From positions 1 through 64,000 of the forward strand of contig NZ_SIJB01000005.1 of NCBI RefSeq assembly GCF_009910845.1: a stretch of 64,000 nucleotides of DNA, read 5' to 3'. Made by a program: the position numbers and the translations under genes. This DNA comes from Chengkuizengella marina. GTDB taxonomy: Bacteria; Bacillota; Bacilli; Paenibacillales; KCTC-33759. The notes beneath the pieces are model-generated. The model searched no databases and was not told where the DNA came from. It saw only the letters and a program-made list of their open reading frames with translations. Below are positions 43,890-57,346 of this stretch, in pieces (position 1 is the stretch's first letter; every line of letters starts with the position of its first letter).

Positions 43890-44912
43890 TTGCGAAAAAT
43901 AATAGATATACAAAAACAGCTATTACCTGATTTAACAGAAGTTTTAAATAAGCGATATACTATTTTACATCATATTTTACTTTCAGGTGTAGTGGGTAGA
44001 AGAACATTAGCTTCATCATTGAATATGACAGAAAGAGTATTGAGAGCAGAAGTTAATTTTTTAAAAGCACAAGGACTTCTAGAGATTGAAACGATAGGTA
44101 TGAGAATTAGTGATTCTGGAAAAGAACTTATAGAACAACTTCGTCCCATTATGAAGGAATTATTAGGACTAACAGATCTTGAAGAACAAATTAAGGTTCG
44201 TTATGGCTTAAAGCAAGTGGTGATAGTTCCAGGAGATTCTGACTTCTCAGACTATTCGAAAAAAGAACTAGGTCGTGCTGGTGCAGCAATGTTACTTAAA
44301 TATGCTGCAAAAGAAGATATCATTGCAGTAGCTGGTGGTTCAACCACATCAGAAATTGCAAATCAATTATCAGCCTCTACTCACTTAAAAGGAAATTTGT
44401 TTGTACCAGCTAGAGGTGGTTTAGGGGAAATGCTTGAACTTCAAGCAAATACAATTGCATCAAATATGGCTAAAAGGACAGGAGCTGGATATCGATTGCT
44501 TCATGTACCTGATCACTTAAGTGAAGATGCTTATCAATCCTTGATTCAAGAACCGAATATAAAAGAAATTATTGATGTTATTCGAAAGTCTCGCATGGTT
44601 GTGCATGGAATAGGTGAAGCTATGGTTATGGCTGATAGACGAAAAGTGGATCATACGACTAGACAAATCCTGGAATCAGAGGGGGCGCTTGCTGAAGCAT
44701 TTGGATACTATTTTAATCATAGAGGAGAAGTCGTACATCAGATTCCTACAATTGGCTTGAGGATTGAAGATATAGTTGGGACTGAAGTTGTCATTGGTGT
44801 AGCTGGTGGCAGCAGTAAAGCAGAAGCGATATTAGCTGTTTTGAAATTTGGTCATGAAGATGTATTAGTGATTGATGAAGGCGCCGCAACAAGAATGGTA
44901 GAAGTTATGTGA
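43890..44912 (+). CDS. cggR: Central glycolytic genes regulator (SorC/DeoR-like)
   Basis: 340 aa. An N-terminal helix-turn-helix (VVGRRTLASSLNMTERVLRA) and a SorC-type sugar-phosphate-binding domain with AGGSTTSEIANQL and GVAGGSSKAEAILA. In B. subtilis CggR represses its own operon and is relieved by fructose 1,6-bisphosphate. It heads cggR-gapA-pgk-tpiA-gpmI-eno and the matching operator lies just upstream. TTG start after TTGGAGTG. Confidence 0.92.
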   Translation: MRKIIDIQKQLLPDLTEVLNKRYTILHHILLSGVVGRRTLASSLNMTERVLRAEVNFLKAQGLLEIETIGMRISDSGKELIEQLRPIMKELLGLTDLEEQIKVRYGLKQVVIVPGDSDFSDYSKKELGRAGAAMLLKYAAKEDIIAVAGGSTTSEIANQLSASTHLKGNLFVPARGGLGEMLELQANTIASNMAKRTGAGYRLLHVPDHLSEDAYQSLIQEPNIKEIIDVIRKSRMVVHGIGEAMVMADRRKVDHTTRQILESEGALAEAFGYYFNHRGEVVHQIPTIGLRIEDIVGTEVVIGVAGGSSKAEAILAVLKFGHEDVLVIDEGAATRMVEVM

Positions 44913-44942
44913 AGTTTATTGAAAATTAATGATTGAGTCAAT

Positions 44943-44966
44943 AAGACGTGCTTCAATGTTCGTCTT
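44943..44966 (+). other. Hairpin between cggR and gapA, likely mRNA processing/stabilising site
   Basis: AAGACG (44943-44948) pairs with CGTCTT (44961-44966). In B. subtilis the cggR-gapA mRNA is cut near this point and a stem-loop protects gapA mRNA. Similar use here is inferred. Confidence 0.45.
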
Positions 44967-44991
44967 GAATATAAAATATTTTTAACTTTAG

Positions 44992-46008
<1,017 letters not shown>

Positions 46009-46033
46009 TATTTTTAAATAGATATGATATGAG

Positions 46034-46054
46034 GAGGAGAATAATTTTCTCCTC
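46034..46054 (+). other. Hairpin between gapA and pgk
   Basis: GAGGAGAA, loop TAATT, TTCTCCTC, then TTTCC. The T run is too short for a firm terminator. It may lower read-through or stabilise the gapA message. Confidence 0.4.
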
Positions 46055-46154
46055 TTTCCTAATTCTAATTTTTCTACGAAAATATATTTATCGGACATAT
46101 CGATGTAAAAAATGCTAACCAGTTCCTGTAAAACCATAAGGAGGCTTACTTTTT

Positions 46155-47336
46155 ATGAATAAACAAAGTATTCGTGATGTAGATGTTAATGGAAAAAAAG
46201 TATTTGTACGTGTAGATTTTAATGTGCCTTTAAAGGATGGAAACATTACAGATGACACACGCATTCGTGCAACTTTGCCAACCATTCAATACTTGGTGGA
46301 GCAAGGAGCAAAAGTGATACTTGCAAGTCATTTAGGACGACCTAAAGGTAATGTAGTTGAAGAAATGAGATTGACACCCGCAGCAGAACGTTTATCTCAA
46401 CTTATCGGAAAACCAGTTAAAAAATTAGATGAAGCTTTCGGGCCTGCAGTTCAAGCCGAAATTGATCAATTAAATAATGGCGACATTGTTGTATTAGAAA
46501 ACACACGTTTTTATGCTGGGGAAGAAAAAAATGATCCTCAATTAGCAAAAGCTTTTGCTGATTTAGCAGACTTATATGTGAACGATGCTTTTGGAGCAGC
46601 TCATAGAGCACATGCTTCAACAGAAGGGATTGCAAAACACATCCCAGCAGTTGCAGGATTTTTAATGGAAAAAGAACTTGAAGTGTTAGGGAAAGCTTTA
46701 AATAATCCTGATCGACCATTCACAGCTATTGTGGGTGGAGCTAAAGTAAAAGATAAAATTGATGTGATTAATAAATTAATTGAAATTGCGGATGACATTA
46801 TCATTGGTGGTGGACTTGCTTATACGTTTATTAAAGCCCAAGGATATGAAATAGGTAACTCATTAGTGGATAATGAGAAATTAGAACTAGCGTTAGAATT
46901 TATTCAAAAGGCAAAAGATAAAGGAGTAAATTTTCACCTTCCAGTTGATGTTGTTGTAGCAGATGATTTCAATATAAATGCAAATACGCGAATTGTAAAC
47001 ATTGATGAAATGCCAGCAGATTGGGAAGGTATAGACATCGGACCAAAAACAAGAGAAAAATATAAAGAAATTATTTTAAATTCTAAATTAGTCGTATGGA
47101 ATGGACCAATGGGTGTGTTTGAAATTCAACCTTTCTCACATGGTACAAAAGCGGCAGCTCAGGCGTGTGCAGAAACATCTGGTTACACAGTTATCGGTGG
47201 AGGAGATTCAGCAGCCGCAGTTGAGAAGTTTGATTTTGCTGATAAAATGGATCATATTTCAACAGGTGGTGGAGCTTCTCTTGAATTTATGGAAGGAAAA
47301 CCATTGCCAGGTGTTGTAGCTCTGAATGATAAATAA
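46155..47336 (+). CDS. pgk: Phosphoglycerate kinase
   Basis: 393 aa two-domain hinge enzyme. [14 protein letters not shown] at the N-terminus, [34 protein letters not shown], and the C-terminal [12 protein letters not shown] nucleotide loop. RBS AAGGAGG. Makes ATP and 3-phosphoglycerate. Confidence 0.97.
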   Translation: MNKQSIRDVDVNGKKVFVRVDFNVPLKDGNITDDTRIRATLPTIQYLVEQGAKVILASHLGRPKGNVVEEMRLTPAAERLSQLIGKPVKKLDEAFGPAVQAEIDQLNNGDIVVLENTRFYAGEEKNDPQLAKAFADLADLYVNDAFGAAHRAHASTEGIAKHIPAVAGFLMEKELEVLGKALNNPDRPFTAIVGGAKVKDKIDVINKLIEIADDIIIGGGLAYTFIKAQGYEIGNSLVDNEKLELALEFIQKAKDKGVNFHLPVDVVVADDFNINANTRIVNIDEMPADWEGIDIGPKTREKYKEIILNSKLVVWNGPMGVFEIQPFSHGTKAAAQACAETSGYTVIGGGDSAAAVEKFDFADKMDHISTGGGASLEFMEGKPLPGVVALNDK

Positions 47337-47419
47337 GCGATTAACATATTCAAACTTTGATCAGCGAAGTAAAGAGATCTTTTTTAAACGATGAAATTAT
47401 ATAAAGGGAAGTGAACACT

Positions 47420-48172
47420 ATGAGAGAGCCTATTATTGCTGGAAACTGGAAAATGTTTAAAACAGTAAGTGAAGCACAAGCTTTTATCAACGAAGTAAAA
47501 GGTAGAGCAGAAATTGATGGGGTGGAAAGCGTTATTTGTGCTCCTTTTACAAATCTTCCAGCCTTAGTTGAAGCCGTGAAAGGTACGAAAATAAAAGTAG
47601 GTGCACAAAACTTGCATTGGGAAGAAAGTGGAGCCTTTACAGGTGAAATTAGTGGTGCTATGTTAGAAGATTTAGGTGTGAATTATGTGATCATTGGACA
47701 CTCAGAAAGAAGAGCTTATTTTGCAGAAACAGATGAAACAGTGAATAAAAAAGTGCATGCATCATTTAAATATAATCTTACTCCGATTGTATGTGTAGGT
47801 GAAAAATTAGAGGAAAGAGAAGCAGGGCAAACGAAAGAGGTATGTAAACTACAAGTAAACGAAGCTTTCAGAGGACTTTCCAAAGAGCAAGCAGCTCAAG
47901 TAGTAGTTGCTTATGAACCGATATGGGCAATTGGAACAGGAAAATCCTCAACTGCAGAAGATGCAAACGAAGTGATTACCTACATCAGAGAACAACTTAT
48001 AGCTTTATTTGACGTAGAAACTGCAAATCATGTACGTATTCAATATGGTGGCAGTGTAAAGCCAAATAACGTGCGTGAATATATGAATCAACTAAGTATT
48101 GATGGAGCACTTGTAGGTGGAGCAAGTTTAGATCCTAATTCCTTTACTCAATTAGTTGAGGGGGCAAAATAA
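47420..48172 (+). CDS. tpiA: Triosephosphate isomerase
   Basis: 250 aa TIM barrel. NWKMFKT with the active-site Asn-Lys, catalytic His in [10 protein letters not shown], catalytic Glu in [13 protein letters not shown], and phosphate loop [12 protein letters not shown] at 47420 is chosen over the GTG at 47411 because the protein then begins [12 protein letters not shown] and GGGAAG fits. Confidence 0.97.
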   Translation: MREPIIAGNWKMFKTVSEAQAFINEVKGRAEIDGVESVICAPFTNLPALVEAVKGTKIKVGAQNLHWEESGAFTGEISGAMLEDLGVNYVIIGHSERRAYFAETDETVNKKVHASFKYNLTPIVCVGEKLEEREAGQTKEVCKLQVNEAFRGLSKEQAAQVVVAYEPIWAIGTGKSSTAEDANEVITYIREQLIALFDVETANHVRIQYGGSVKPNNVREYMNQLSIDGALVGGASLDPNSFTQLVEGAK

Positions 48173-48173
48173 T

Positions 48174-49712
48174 ATGTCTGCACCTAAACCTGTTGCATTG
48201 ATTATTTTGGATGGATTTGGACTTAGGGATGAAACAGAAGGTAATGCTGTAGCTTTAGCAAACAAACCCAATTATGATCGTTACCTAAAAACATATCCAA
48301 ATACTACACTTACAGCTGCTGGTGAAGCGGTTGGGCTCCCTGAAGGTCAGATGGGAAATTCAGAAGTAGGACATTTAAATATTGGAGCAGGTAGGATTGT
48401 TTATCAGGATCTCACACGTATAACAAAATCCATTAAAACAGGCGAATTTTTTGAAAATGAAACATTGTTAAAAGCTGTTCGACATGCAAAAGACAACAAT
48501 CGAAAATTGCATTTGTATGCCCTGCTTTCAGATGGTGGGGTACATTCTCATCAAAGTCATCTATATGCTATGTTGCAATTGGCAAAAAAAGAAGGATTAG
48601 AAGATGTGTATGTACACGCCTTCTTGGATGGTCGTGATGTTGCACCAGATAGTGCGATAGTCTACATGCAAGATTTGCTTAAAAAAATAAGTGAGGTTGG
48701 TGTAGGGAAAATTGCAACCGTTCAAGGTCGTTATTATGCAATGGATCGTGATAAACGTTGGGACAGGGTAGAAAAGTCATATTGTGCCATGGTATATGGT
48801 GAAGGACCAAAATATCATGATCCGATCAAAGCGATTGCAGAATCGTATAAACAATCCGTATACGATGAGTTTGTACTGCCAACAGTCATTGTAGATCGTG
48901 ACAACAATCCGCGTGGACTCGTTGAAACAAATGATGCTGTTGTTTTTTTAAACTTTAGACCTGATCGAGCGATTCAATTATCTCAAGTATTTACGAATAA
49001 AGATTTTCGTGGATTTGACAGAGGAGAACATTTTCCAAAAGATATTTATTATGTAAGTTTAACGTTGTTTAGTGAAACTGTCGGTGGTTACGTTGCGTAT
49101 AAACCAAAAGATTTGGATAATACTTTAGGAGAAGTATTGGCCCAAAATAATAAGAAGCAGTTAAGGGCAGCTGAAACTGAAAAATATCCTCACGTTACAT
49201 TTTTCTTTAGTGGAGGTCGGGATGTTGAACTTCCAGGTGAAACCCGCTTGTTAATTAACTCACCTAAGGTAGCAACCTATGACTTACAACCTGAAATGAG
49301 TGCATATGAGTTGGCGGATGCTGTGGTGAAAGAAATAGAATCTGATCAATTTGATTCCATTATATTAAATTTTGCTAATCCTGATATGGTCGGACATTCG
49401 GGAAAATTAGAGCCTACAATTAAGGCTGTTGAAGCTACGGATGAATGTTTAGGTAAAGTTGTTGAAGCGATTCTTGCAAAAGGGGGAGCTGCAGTCATTA
49501 CTGCAGATCATGGTAATGCCGATGTTCTTGTTGATAAGAATGGAGGACCTCATACAGCACATACAACTAACCCAGTACCATTGATCGTAACAGATAATAA
49601 TGTATCATTAAGAGAAGGTGGAATACTAGCTGATATTGCACCAACCCTACTAGAACTATTACAATTAAAACAACCTGAAGAAATGACAGGTACATCAATT
49701 ATAAAAAAATAA
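48174..49712 (+). CDS. gpmI: 2,3-bisphosphoglycerate-independent phosphoglycerate mutase
   Basis: 512 aa manganese enzyme of the alkaline phosphatase fold. Metal site [15 protein letters not shown], catalytic Ser in [16 protein letters not shown] (about residue 62), [12 protein letters not shown], and C-terminal [10 protein letters not shown] plus [12 protein letters not shown] at 48174 is 1 base after the tpiA stop, with GAGGGGGC upstream. Confidence 0.97.
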   Translation: MSAPKPVALIILDGFGLRDETEGNAVALANKPNYDRYLKTYPNTTLTAAGEAVGLPEGQMGNSEVGHLNIGAGRIVYQDLTRITKSIKTGEFFENETLLKAVRHAKDNNRKLHLYALLSDGGVHSHQSHLYAMLQLAKKEGLEDVYVHAFLDGRDVAPDSAIVYMQDLLKKISEVGVGKIATVQGRYYAMDRDKRWDRVEKSYCAMVYGEGPKYHDPIKAIAESYKQSVYDEFVLPTVIVDRDNNPRGLVETNDAVVFLNFRPDRAIQLSQVFTNKDFRGFDRGEHFPKDIYYVSLTLFSETVGGYVAYKPKDLDNTLGEVLAQNNKKQLRAAETEKYPHVTFFFSGGRDVELPGETRLLINSPKVATYDLQPEMSAYELADAVVKEIESDQFDSIILNFANPDMVGHSGKLEPTIKAVEATDECLGKVVEAILAKGGAAVITADHGNADVLVDKNGGPHTAHTTNPVPLIVTDNNVSLREGGILADIAPTLLELLQLKQPEEMTGTSIIKK

Positions 49713-51011
<1,299 letters not shown>

Positions 51012-51027
51012 AACTATTTTTTAATTT

Positions 51028-51079
51028 ACACCCCTCTATTGAAGGTTGTTTACACAACCTCAATAGAGGGGTGTTTTTT
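51028..51079 (+). terminator. Terminator of the glycolytic operon
   Basis: ACACCCCTCTATTG near 51028 pairs with CAATAGAGGGGTGT (51061-51074), with an inner AGGTTGT/ACAACCT stem, and then a T run. Very stable. Confidence 0.95.
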
Positions 51080-51222
51080 CTTCTTGTCCTTCTAAATTCA
51101 CTTATTCTATCCCAAAATAACATAAAAACATAACTATTATCGTAATATGTTTATTGTTTCATCCTCGTTATAATGAACATATAACAACCTAAATATAATT
51201 TTATTTATATGGGAGGGTATTT

Positions 51223-51981
51223 ATGTCAATTCCAGTTGGTTTACAGTTATATACACTACGAGAAGAAACGGAAAAGGATTTTGTTGGTACTTTAAAAGCA
51301 GTGGCTACTATGGGATATCAGACAGTTGAATTTGCCGGTTATGGTCGTATAAAAGCCAATGAAATGAAAAAGGTCTTAAATGATTTAGGTCTTAGTTCAC
51401 CGTCCAGTCATGTGTCTATTGAAAACCTTCTTACTGAGTTGGAAGAACAAATACAATACAGTCTGGAGATTGGCGCAAAATACATTGTTTGTCCATATTT
51501 AGATGCAGGAACATATTTGCATGGTGAGCAAAACTTAAAAAATACGTTAAGCAGCTTTCAAAAAATTGCATTGAAGTGTAAAGAAAATGGTCTTCAATTT
51601 GCTTATCATAATCATGATTTTGAATTTGAAAAATGGGATGTCAAGTCTTATTTAGATCATATTTTTCAATCCATTGACGAAGATTTATTAGTGGCTGAAT
51701 TAGATTTGTTTTGGGTGAAAAAAGCCGGACTAGACCCAATTCAATATCTATCTTCTCTCAAAAACCGTTGCCCAATTATTCATGTAAAAGATATGACAAA
51801 TGACGATCGAAAAACATTTTCAGAAGTAGGACACGGTATTATTAACTATCCTTCCATATTTAAAAGGGCTCAACAAATTGGAATTGAGTATTATATTGTT
51901 GAGCAAGATGTTTGTGAACGCCCTCCTCTTGAAAGTGTTAAAATGAGTATTGATTATTTAAAATCGATCGGTATTGCGTAA
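51223..51981 (+). CDS. Sugar phosphate isomerase/epimerase (xylose isomerase-like TIM barrel)
   Basis: 252 aa AP endonuclease 2 superfamily. GLQLYTLREE at the N-terminus, metal ligands in FAYHNHDFEF, VAELDLFWVKKAG and PIIHVKDM, and a C-terminal EQDVC. Family members act on inositol derivatives or other sugar substrates. No sugar catabolism genes are adjacent, so the substrate is unknown. GGGAGG precedes the ATG. Confidence 0.82.
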   Translation: MSIPVGLQLYTLREETEKDFVGTLKAVATMGYQTVEFAGYGRIKANEMKKVLNDLGLSSPSSHVSIENLLTELEEQIQYSLEIGAKYIVCPYLDAGTYLHGEQNLKNTLSSFQKIALKCKENGLQFAYHNHDFEFEKWDVKSYLDHIFQSIDEDLLVAELDLFWVKKAGLDPIQYLSSLKNRCPIIHVKDMTNDDRKTFSEVGHGIINYPSIFKRAQQIGIEYYIVEQDVCERPPLESVKMSIDYLKSIGIA

Positions 51982-52038
51982 GGATTGCTCGTATGATATA
52001 ATATGTGCATTGATTTCTGTGCTTTTAGGAGGAACATT

Positions 52039-52278
52039 ATGGGAACATTTCTAACAGTTTTACTCGTAATCTTTTCTGTGGGATTAATTACAGTCGTGCT
52101 TTTACAAAAAGGGAAGAGTGCAGGTTTATCTGGTGCTATCAGCGGTGGTGCTGAACAATTATTTGGTAAACAAAAAGCTAGAGGATTAGATTTGTTACTA
52201 CAGCGTTTAACATTAGTGTTAGCTGTTGGTTTTATTGTTTTAGCTCTAGTTGTATCTTACATTTATCCACCACTTTAA
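52039..52278 (+). CDS. secG: Protein-export membrane protein SecG
   Basis: 79 aa. Two membrane segments around the conserved loop [20 protein letters not shown]. It is the accessory subunit of SecYEG. ATG at 52039 follows AGGAGG; the upstream frame to 52003 has no RBS. Next to rnr and smpB as in B. subtilis. Confidence 0.94.
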   Translation: MGTFLTVLLVIFSVGLITVVLLQKGKSAGLSGAISGGAEQLFGKQKARGLDLLLQRLTLVLAVGFIVLALVVSYIYPPL

Positions 52279-52431
52279 TAATGAATATGTAAATAATTTA
52301 AATTAAACAGCAGGTGAGAGTATCCTGCTGTTTTCTTTTTGTTTAATATTGTATGGATATTATGTTTAATTGTGTTTTTACCCGAGAATACTAATAAAAT
52401 AATAATGAAAGAGAACTTATAGAGGTGAATT

Positions 52432-54672
52432 ATGGTAACAGAAGAACGGTTACTTAGCTTTATGCGCGAAGATGCATACAAGCCGATGAGTTATAAAGAG
52501 TTAGAACAGCATTTTCAAATTGAAGGTGCTGAACAATTTCGAAGTTTTTTGAAATTGTTAAATGAGTTAGAAACGAATGGTATGATTATACGAACAAGAA
52601 CAGATCGATACGGAGTACCAGAGAGAATGGATTTAATTCGAGGGAAAATACAAGCACATGCCAAGGGCTTTGCTTTTCTTATTCCTGATGATAAAGATCA
52701 AACAGATGTCTATATCCATGCAAATGATCTTTTGAGTGCTATGAATGGTGATGTTGTTTTAGTTAGAGTGAACAGCAGAGGTCCTTCAGGTGGAAAATTA
52801 GAAGGGGAAGTTATTCGAATAATTGAACGTTCTGTTACTCAAGTTGTAGGAGTATTTCAAAAAAACGGAGCATTTGGATTTATTCTTCCTGATGACAAAA
52901 GGATTAATAAAGATGTTTTTGTTCCAAAAGAGAGTTTTTTGGGAGCAGTAGATGGACAAAAAGTAGTAGCTGAAATTGTCAAATATCCAGAAGGAAGAGC
53001 ATCAGCAGAAGGCAAAATTATTGAAATTCTTGGACATAAAGATGATCCTGGCGTGGATATTTTGTCTATTATTAGAAAATATAATTTACCTGAAATGTTT
53101 TCAGATGAAGTTATGGATGAAGCTGAAGCAGCACCTGATGCGATTACAGAAGAAGAGATCCAAGCGCAAGGTAGAAGAGATCTAAGGGATAAAACCATCG
53201 TTACGATTGATGGTGCGGATGCAAAAGATTTGGATGATGCAGTTAATGTTGATAAATTAGAAAATGGACATTACCGTTTAGGTGTACATATTGCTGATGT
53301 AGGTTATTATGTAAAAGAAAATTCTAAACTGGATCAGGAAGCCTTCAACCGAGGTTGTAGTGTTTATTTAGTGGATCGAGTCATTCCAATGTTACCTCGA
53401 AGATTATCTAATGGGATATGTAGCTTGAATCCACAAGTTGATCGATTAACGATGTCTTGCGAAATGGAGTTTGATGCAGCTGGGAAGTTGATTAGTCACG
53501 ATATTTTTACAAGTGTGATTAATACTACTGAAAGAATGACCTATACAGATGTAAGAAAGATTTTAGAGGACGACGACTCCCAATTAATGAATAAATATAG
53601 TCATCTTGTTGACACTTTTAAACAAATGCAAGAGTTAGCATTAATTTTAAGAAAAAGACGTATGAAACGTGGTGCAATTGATTTTGATTTTCAAGAGTCC
53701 AAAATTATTGTAGATGACAAAGGTATACCAGTTGATATTGTGAAAAGGGAAAGATCTATAGCTGAACAAATCATTGAAGAATTTATGCTGGCCGCAAATG
53801 AAACAGTAGCAGAGCATTTTTATTGGTTAAAGGTTCCTTTTTTATATCGAATTCATGAACATCCTGATGCAGAAAAACTAATGAATTTCATCACCTTTAT
53901 TAATAATTTTGGTTATGTTATTCGTGGACGCAGCAACTCTATTCACCCAAGATCTTTACAAACGATCATTGAAGAAATTAAAGATACAAAGGAAGAGACA
54001 GTGATCAGCACATACATGTTAAGATCTATGAAACAAGCAAAGTATGATGCTGAAAGCTCAGGTCATTTTGGCTTAGCAGCAGATTTTTATTCTCATTTTA
54101 CCTCACCCATACGTAGATATCCTGATCTTGTCATTCATCGAATTATCCGTGAAGTTTTAACTAAAGGGACCTTAACAGATAAAAGGCATGAATACTTATC
54201 AAGTAGAATGGAGGATATTGCAGTTCAATCCTCAGAAAGAGAAAGATTAGCCGTAGATGCTGAACGGGAAACAGATGATCTGAAAAAAGCAGAATATATG
54301 CTGGATAAAGTTGGTGAAGAGTTTGAAGGGATTGTCAGCAGTGTGACTAGTTTTGGTATGTTTGTAGAACTAAATAATTCTGTTGAGGGTTTAATTCGGT
54401 TAAGTGATTTAACGGATGATTATTACCATTATCACGAAATGCAACTTGCACTGATCGGTGAAAGAACGGCAAATATATACCGCATAGGAGACGAAGTAAA
54501 GGTCAGGGTTTCACGTGTGAATATTGAAGATTATACGATTGATTTTGAGTTAGTAAATATGAAGCCAAGAAAAAGTAAAGTGAATTTGTTAGATGATAAA
54601 AAAGGAGAACAAAACCAAAGTTATATTAAAGCTAAGAAAAGGAAAAAAGAGAAAAAAAGACCTAAAATATAA
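52432..54672 (+). CDS. rnr: Ribonuclease R
   Basis: 746 aa 3'-5' exoribonuclease that degrades structured RNA and acts with tmRNA in trans-translation. Winged helix at the N-terminus, two cold-shock OB folds, the RNB catalytic domain ([16 protein letters not shown] with metal Asp residues, about 255-270; [14 protein letters not shown]), a C-terminal S1 domain ([20 protein letters not shown]), and a Lys-rich tail. RBS AGAGGTG. Confidence 0.95.
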   Translation: MVTEERLLSFMREDAYKPMSYKELEQHFQIEGAEQFRSFLKLLNELETNGMIIRTRTDRYGVPERMDLIRGKIQAHAKGFAFLIPDDKDQTDVYIHANDLLSAMNGDVVLVRVNSRGPSGGKLEGEVIRIIERSVTQVVGVFQKNGAFGFILPDDKRINKDVFVPKESFLGAVDGQKVVAEIVKYPEGRASAEGKIIEILGHKDDPGVDILSIIRKYNLPEMFSDEVMDEAEAAPDAITEEEIQAQGRRDLRDKTIVTIDGADAKDLDDAVNVDKLENGHYRLGVHIADVGYYVKENSKLDQEAFNRGCSVYLVDRVIPMLPRRLSNGICSLNPQVDRLTMSCEMEFDAAGKLISHDIFTSVINTTERMTYTDVRKILEDDDSQLMNKYSHLVDTFKQMQELALILRKRRMKRGAIDFDFQESKIIVDDKGIPVDIVKRERSIAEQIIEEFMLAANETVAEHFYWLKVPFLYRIHEHPDAEKLMNFITFINNFGYVIRGRSNSIHPRSLQTIIEEIKDTKEETVISTYMLRSMKQAKYDAESSGHFGLAADFYSHFTSPIRRYPDLVIHRIIREVLTKGTLTDKRHEYLSSRMEDIAVQSSERERLAVDAERETDDLKKAEYMLDKVGEEFEGIVSSVTSFGMFVELNNSVEGLIRLSDLTDDYYHYHEMQLALIGERTANIYRIGDEVKVRVSRVNIEDYTIDFELVNMKPRKSKVNLLDDKKGEQNQSYIKAKKRKKEKKRPKI

Positions 54673-54780
54673 TGTTGATTTCAGTGAACGTTACTGATAA
54701 AATTAATTTCTAATTACTTTTATAGAGTAGTTTCTATAGGATTTTGGGATCGTATGTATGCTCTGGAGAGGAGTGAAAAA

Positions 54781-55260
54781 ATGAGCAAAAAAAACACAGA
54801 TAAACCGTTAGCTCAAAATAAAAAAGCATCCCATGATTATTTTATTGAAGACACGTTTGAAGCGGGTCTTGTTTTAACAGGAACTGAAATCAAGTCTATT
54901 CGTGGGGGAAAAACGAATCTATCTGATAGCTTTGCTACGATTCGTAATGGGGAAGCATTTATTCATAACATGCATGTTAGTCCTTTTGAACAAGGCAATC
55001 GCAATAATCCAGATGATCCAACTCGACCCCGAAAATTATTGCTCAAAAGAAAACAAATTGATACATTATATGGTGCCTCAAAACAGCAGGGTTATGCGTT
55101 AGTTCCATTAAAAATTTACATTAAAAATGGTTTTGCTAAGTTACTGCTTGGTTTAGGCAAAGGTAAAAAGCAATTCGATAAAAGGGAAACAGCAAAGAAA
55201 AAAGATGCTCAACGAGATATTCAAAGAGCACTTCGAGAAAAACAAAAAGTGGCAAGATAG
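54781..55260 (+). CDS. smpB: tmRNA-binding protein SmpB
   Basis: 159 aa. It binds the tRNA-like end of tmRNA and fills the empty mRNA channel. [42 protein letters not shown] and a Lys/Arg-rich C-terminal tail. ATG at 54781 follows GGAGAGGAG. The target ssrA is 141 nt downstream. Confidence 0.95.
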   Translation: MSKKNTDKPLAQNKKASHDYFIEDTFEAGLVLTGTEIKSIRGGKTNLSDSFATIRNGEAFIHNMHVSPFEQGNRNNPDDPTRPRKLLLKRKQIDTLYGASKQQGYALVPLKIYIKNGFAKLLLGLGKGKKQFDKRETAKKKDAQRDIQRALREKQKVAR

Positions 55261-55401
55261 TTCCCAATCTAGACCTTCGTTTCCAACAATTATTTTAGAT
55301 AAAAGAGAATTGATGTGTTATACTATATGTACAGCATCAAACAAACACTATTAAAGTTTATTATTAAGTAATAGCTTCTCATGGAAGCTTTTTTCTATCC
55401 T

Positions 55402-55768
55402 GGGGGCGTTTATGGATTCGACGGGGATAGTTTGAGCATGAGTAGCGGGTAGTGGGGACGCGTCCACTTCATCAACGCTAAAGCCAATTTAAACGGCAAA
55501 CAAAACAACAACTTAGCTTTAGCTGCTTAATAACCAGCGGGCTAGCTCTAACCTTCCATCGCCCATGTGGCAGGCTTAGGGCTCAACTTTAGTGGGCTAC
55601 GCCGTCTGATCTCCGTCTGAGGTCAGCGGAAGAAGATAATCAGACTAGTTTAAACAGTAGCGGGTTACTTGGCGGCTGTTTAAGCGAAACTTACTCAAGT
55701 AACTACACCCGTAGAAGCTTGTGTGGCGATATTTTCGGACAGGGGTTCGACTCCCCTCGCCTCCACCA
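55402..55768 (+). ncRNA. ssrA: Transfer-messenger RNA
   Basis: 367 nt. Acceptor GGGGGCG at 55402-55408 pairs with CGCCTCC at 55758-55764, CCA is encoded, and the 3' arm has GGGGTTCGACTCCCC. The tag ORF starts at GGC 55495 and ends at TAA TAA 55528, giving the tag (A)GKQNNNLALAA, with the first Ala supplied by charging. One-piece form. Frees stalled ribosomes with SmpB, encoded just upstream. Confidence 0.96.
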
Positions 55769-55771
55769 TGG

Positions 55772-55806
55772 AAACCCAGACTGCATGAGGTCTGGGTTTT
55801 CTTTTT
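55772..55806 (+). terminator. Terminator of ssrA
   Basis: AAACCCAGAC pairs with GTCTGGGTTT across TGCATGAG, followed by TCTTTTT. Confidence 0.92.
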
Positions 55807-55915
55807 GTCTATTTCTCTAAATTAACTCCTATAGAAGCTTTTGTTCTGTCCATTTTTGTTGTAAAATGTAATAGCTTGTATTTTTTTTGAGACAGAAGAA
55901 GGGGTTGAATCCAGA

Positions 55916-57334
55916 TTGGTTTTTTCTAGTTTAACATTTCTTTATTTATTTTTTCCTTTATTACTTTTATCGTACTATGCTTTTAAATCCCCTTTATATC
56001 GGAATTGGATATTAATTATAGCCTCTTTTATTTTTTATGCATGGGGTGAGCCAGTATGGGTCATTTTACTATTAAGCTGTGCTATTGTTGGCTATTATTT
56101 TGGCATTTTGATTAATAAAAATAAAGATCATGTGAAAAGAAAAAAATGGATTTTAGCCATTGGTATCACGATCAATTTAAGTGTGTTAGTTTTTTTTAAA
56201 TACATTGACTTTTTAATCCAAAATTTTAATTTATTATTACATGCAGATCTTCCATACTCAGGAATTGGATTGCCGATAGGGATATCATTTTTCACGTTTC
56301 AAGTTATTTCTTATCTTGTAGATGTATATAGAGGAGATGTTCCGAGTTCAACTTCAAAGGTAAATGTACTTTTATACATTTCATTATTCCCGCAACTAAT
56401 CGCTGGTCCAATTGTTCGTTACACAGATATTCAACATCAAATGGAAAATCGTTCATTTTCTCTATCTAACTTTAGTCAAGGAATTAATAGATTTGTAATA
56501 GGTTTAGGAAAAAAGGTTATATTTGCAAATACAGCAGGTGAAACGGCCGCTCTCTTTTTAGACGGAAATGTAACCGAAGTTTCAGTGTTAGGTGCTTGGT
56601 TTGGAATATCTTTGTTTGCGATTCAGATTTATTTTGATTTTTCAGGTTATTCTGATATGGCTATTGGACTTGGAAAAATGTTCGGTTTTACATATCCTGA
56701 GAACTTTAATTATCCTTATGTTTCAAGATCAGCTACAGAATTTTGGCGTAGATGGAATATGTCTCTCGGTGCTTTCTTTAGGGATTATGTTTATATCCCA
56801 CTAGGTGGAAATCGAAAATTGCCTGTAAGAAATTTATTTATTGTTTGGTTTTTAACGGGATTATGGCATGGTGCTAGCTGGAATTTTATTATCTGGGGCC
56901 TATATTTCGGAATATTGATTTTCATAGAAAAGAAATTTTTACTTTCTTTATTTAGTAGATTACCAGTTTGGTTTTCTCATCTTTATTTGACTGCTGCGAT
57001 GTTAATAGGCTGGGTGTTTTTCTACTATACAGATATGAAACAAGGGTTACTATTCATTAAAAGTTTATTTGGATTAAATTCAAACGTATTTGTGGATGTC
57101 ATTTTGAGTGTCCAGTTTAATAATAATTTGATCTTTTTTATTGCAGCTATTATCGCATGCACACCAATACCAAAATGGATTTTTAATAAATTGATAAGGG
57201 TTTTACCTAAAAAAATGCAAACTAAGTTTTCAAATGATATCGCTGTACCTATATTTAACTTTTTTATACTAATCATTTCTACAACATTGTTAGTAGGTAG
57301 CACGTACAATCCATTTTTATATTTTCGTTTTTAG
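55916..57334 (+). CDS. MBOAT family O-acyltransferase (AlgI/PatA-like)
   Basis: 472 aa integral membrane protein with about ten or more membrane segments. GIGLPIGISFFTFQVISYLVD and the catalytic His region LTGLWHGASWNFIIWGLYFG (about residues 315-335) are the MBOAT hallmark. Such proteins pass acetyl groups across the membrane for attachment to exopolysaccharide, peptidoglycan or teichoic acid. TTG start after AAGGGG. It is followed 12 nt later by a DHHW partner, which implies a two-gene acetylation module. The polymer is unknown. Confidence 0.85.
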   Translation: MVFSSLTFLYLFFPLLLLSYYAFKSPLYRNWILIIASFIFYAWGEPVWVILLLSCAIVGYYFGILINKNKDHVKRKKWILAIGITINLSVLVFFKYIDFLIQNFNLLLHADLPYSGIGLPIGISFFTFQVISYLVDVYRGDVPSSTSKVNVLLYISLFPQLIAGPIVRYTDIQHQMENRSFSLSNFSQGINRFVIGLGKKVIFANTAGETAALFLDGNVTEVSVLGAWFGISLFAIQIYFDFSGYSDMAIGLGKMFGFTYPENFNYPYVSRSATEFWRRWNMSLGAFFRDYVYIPLGGNRKLPVRNLFIVWFLTGLWHGASWNFIIWGLYFGILIFIEKKFLLSLFSRLPVWFSHLYLTAAMLIGWVFFYYTDMKQGLLFIKSLFGLNSNVFVDVILSVQFNNNLIFFIAAIIACTPIPKWIFNKLIRVLPKKMQTKFSNDIAVPIFNFFILIISTTLLVGSTYNPFLYFRF

Positions 57335-57346
57335 GAAGGTGTACTT

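Noticed and set aside
46417-46719. 100-codon minus-strand ORF inside pgk
   Set aside because: Low-complexity Leu/Gln-rich shadow of a strongly conserved gene.
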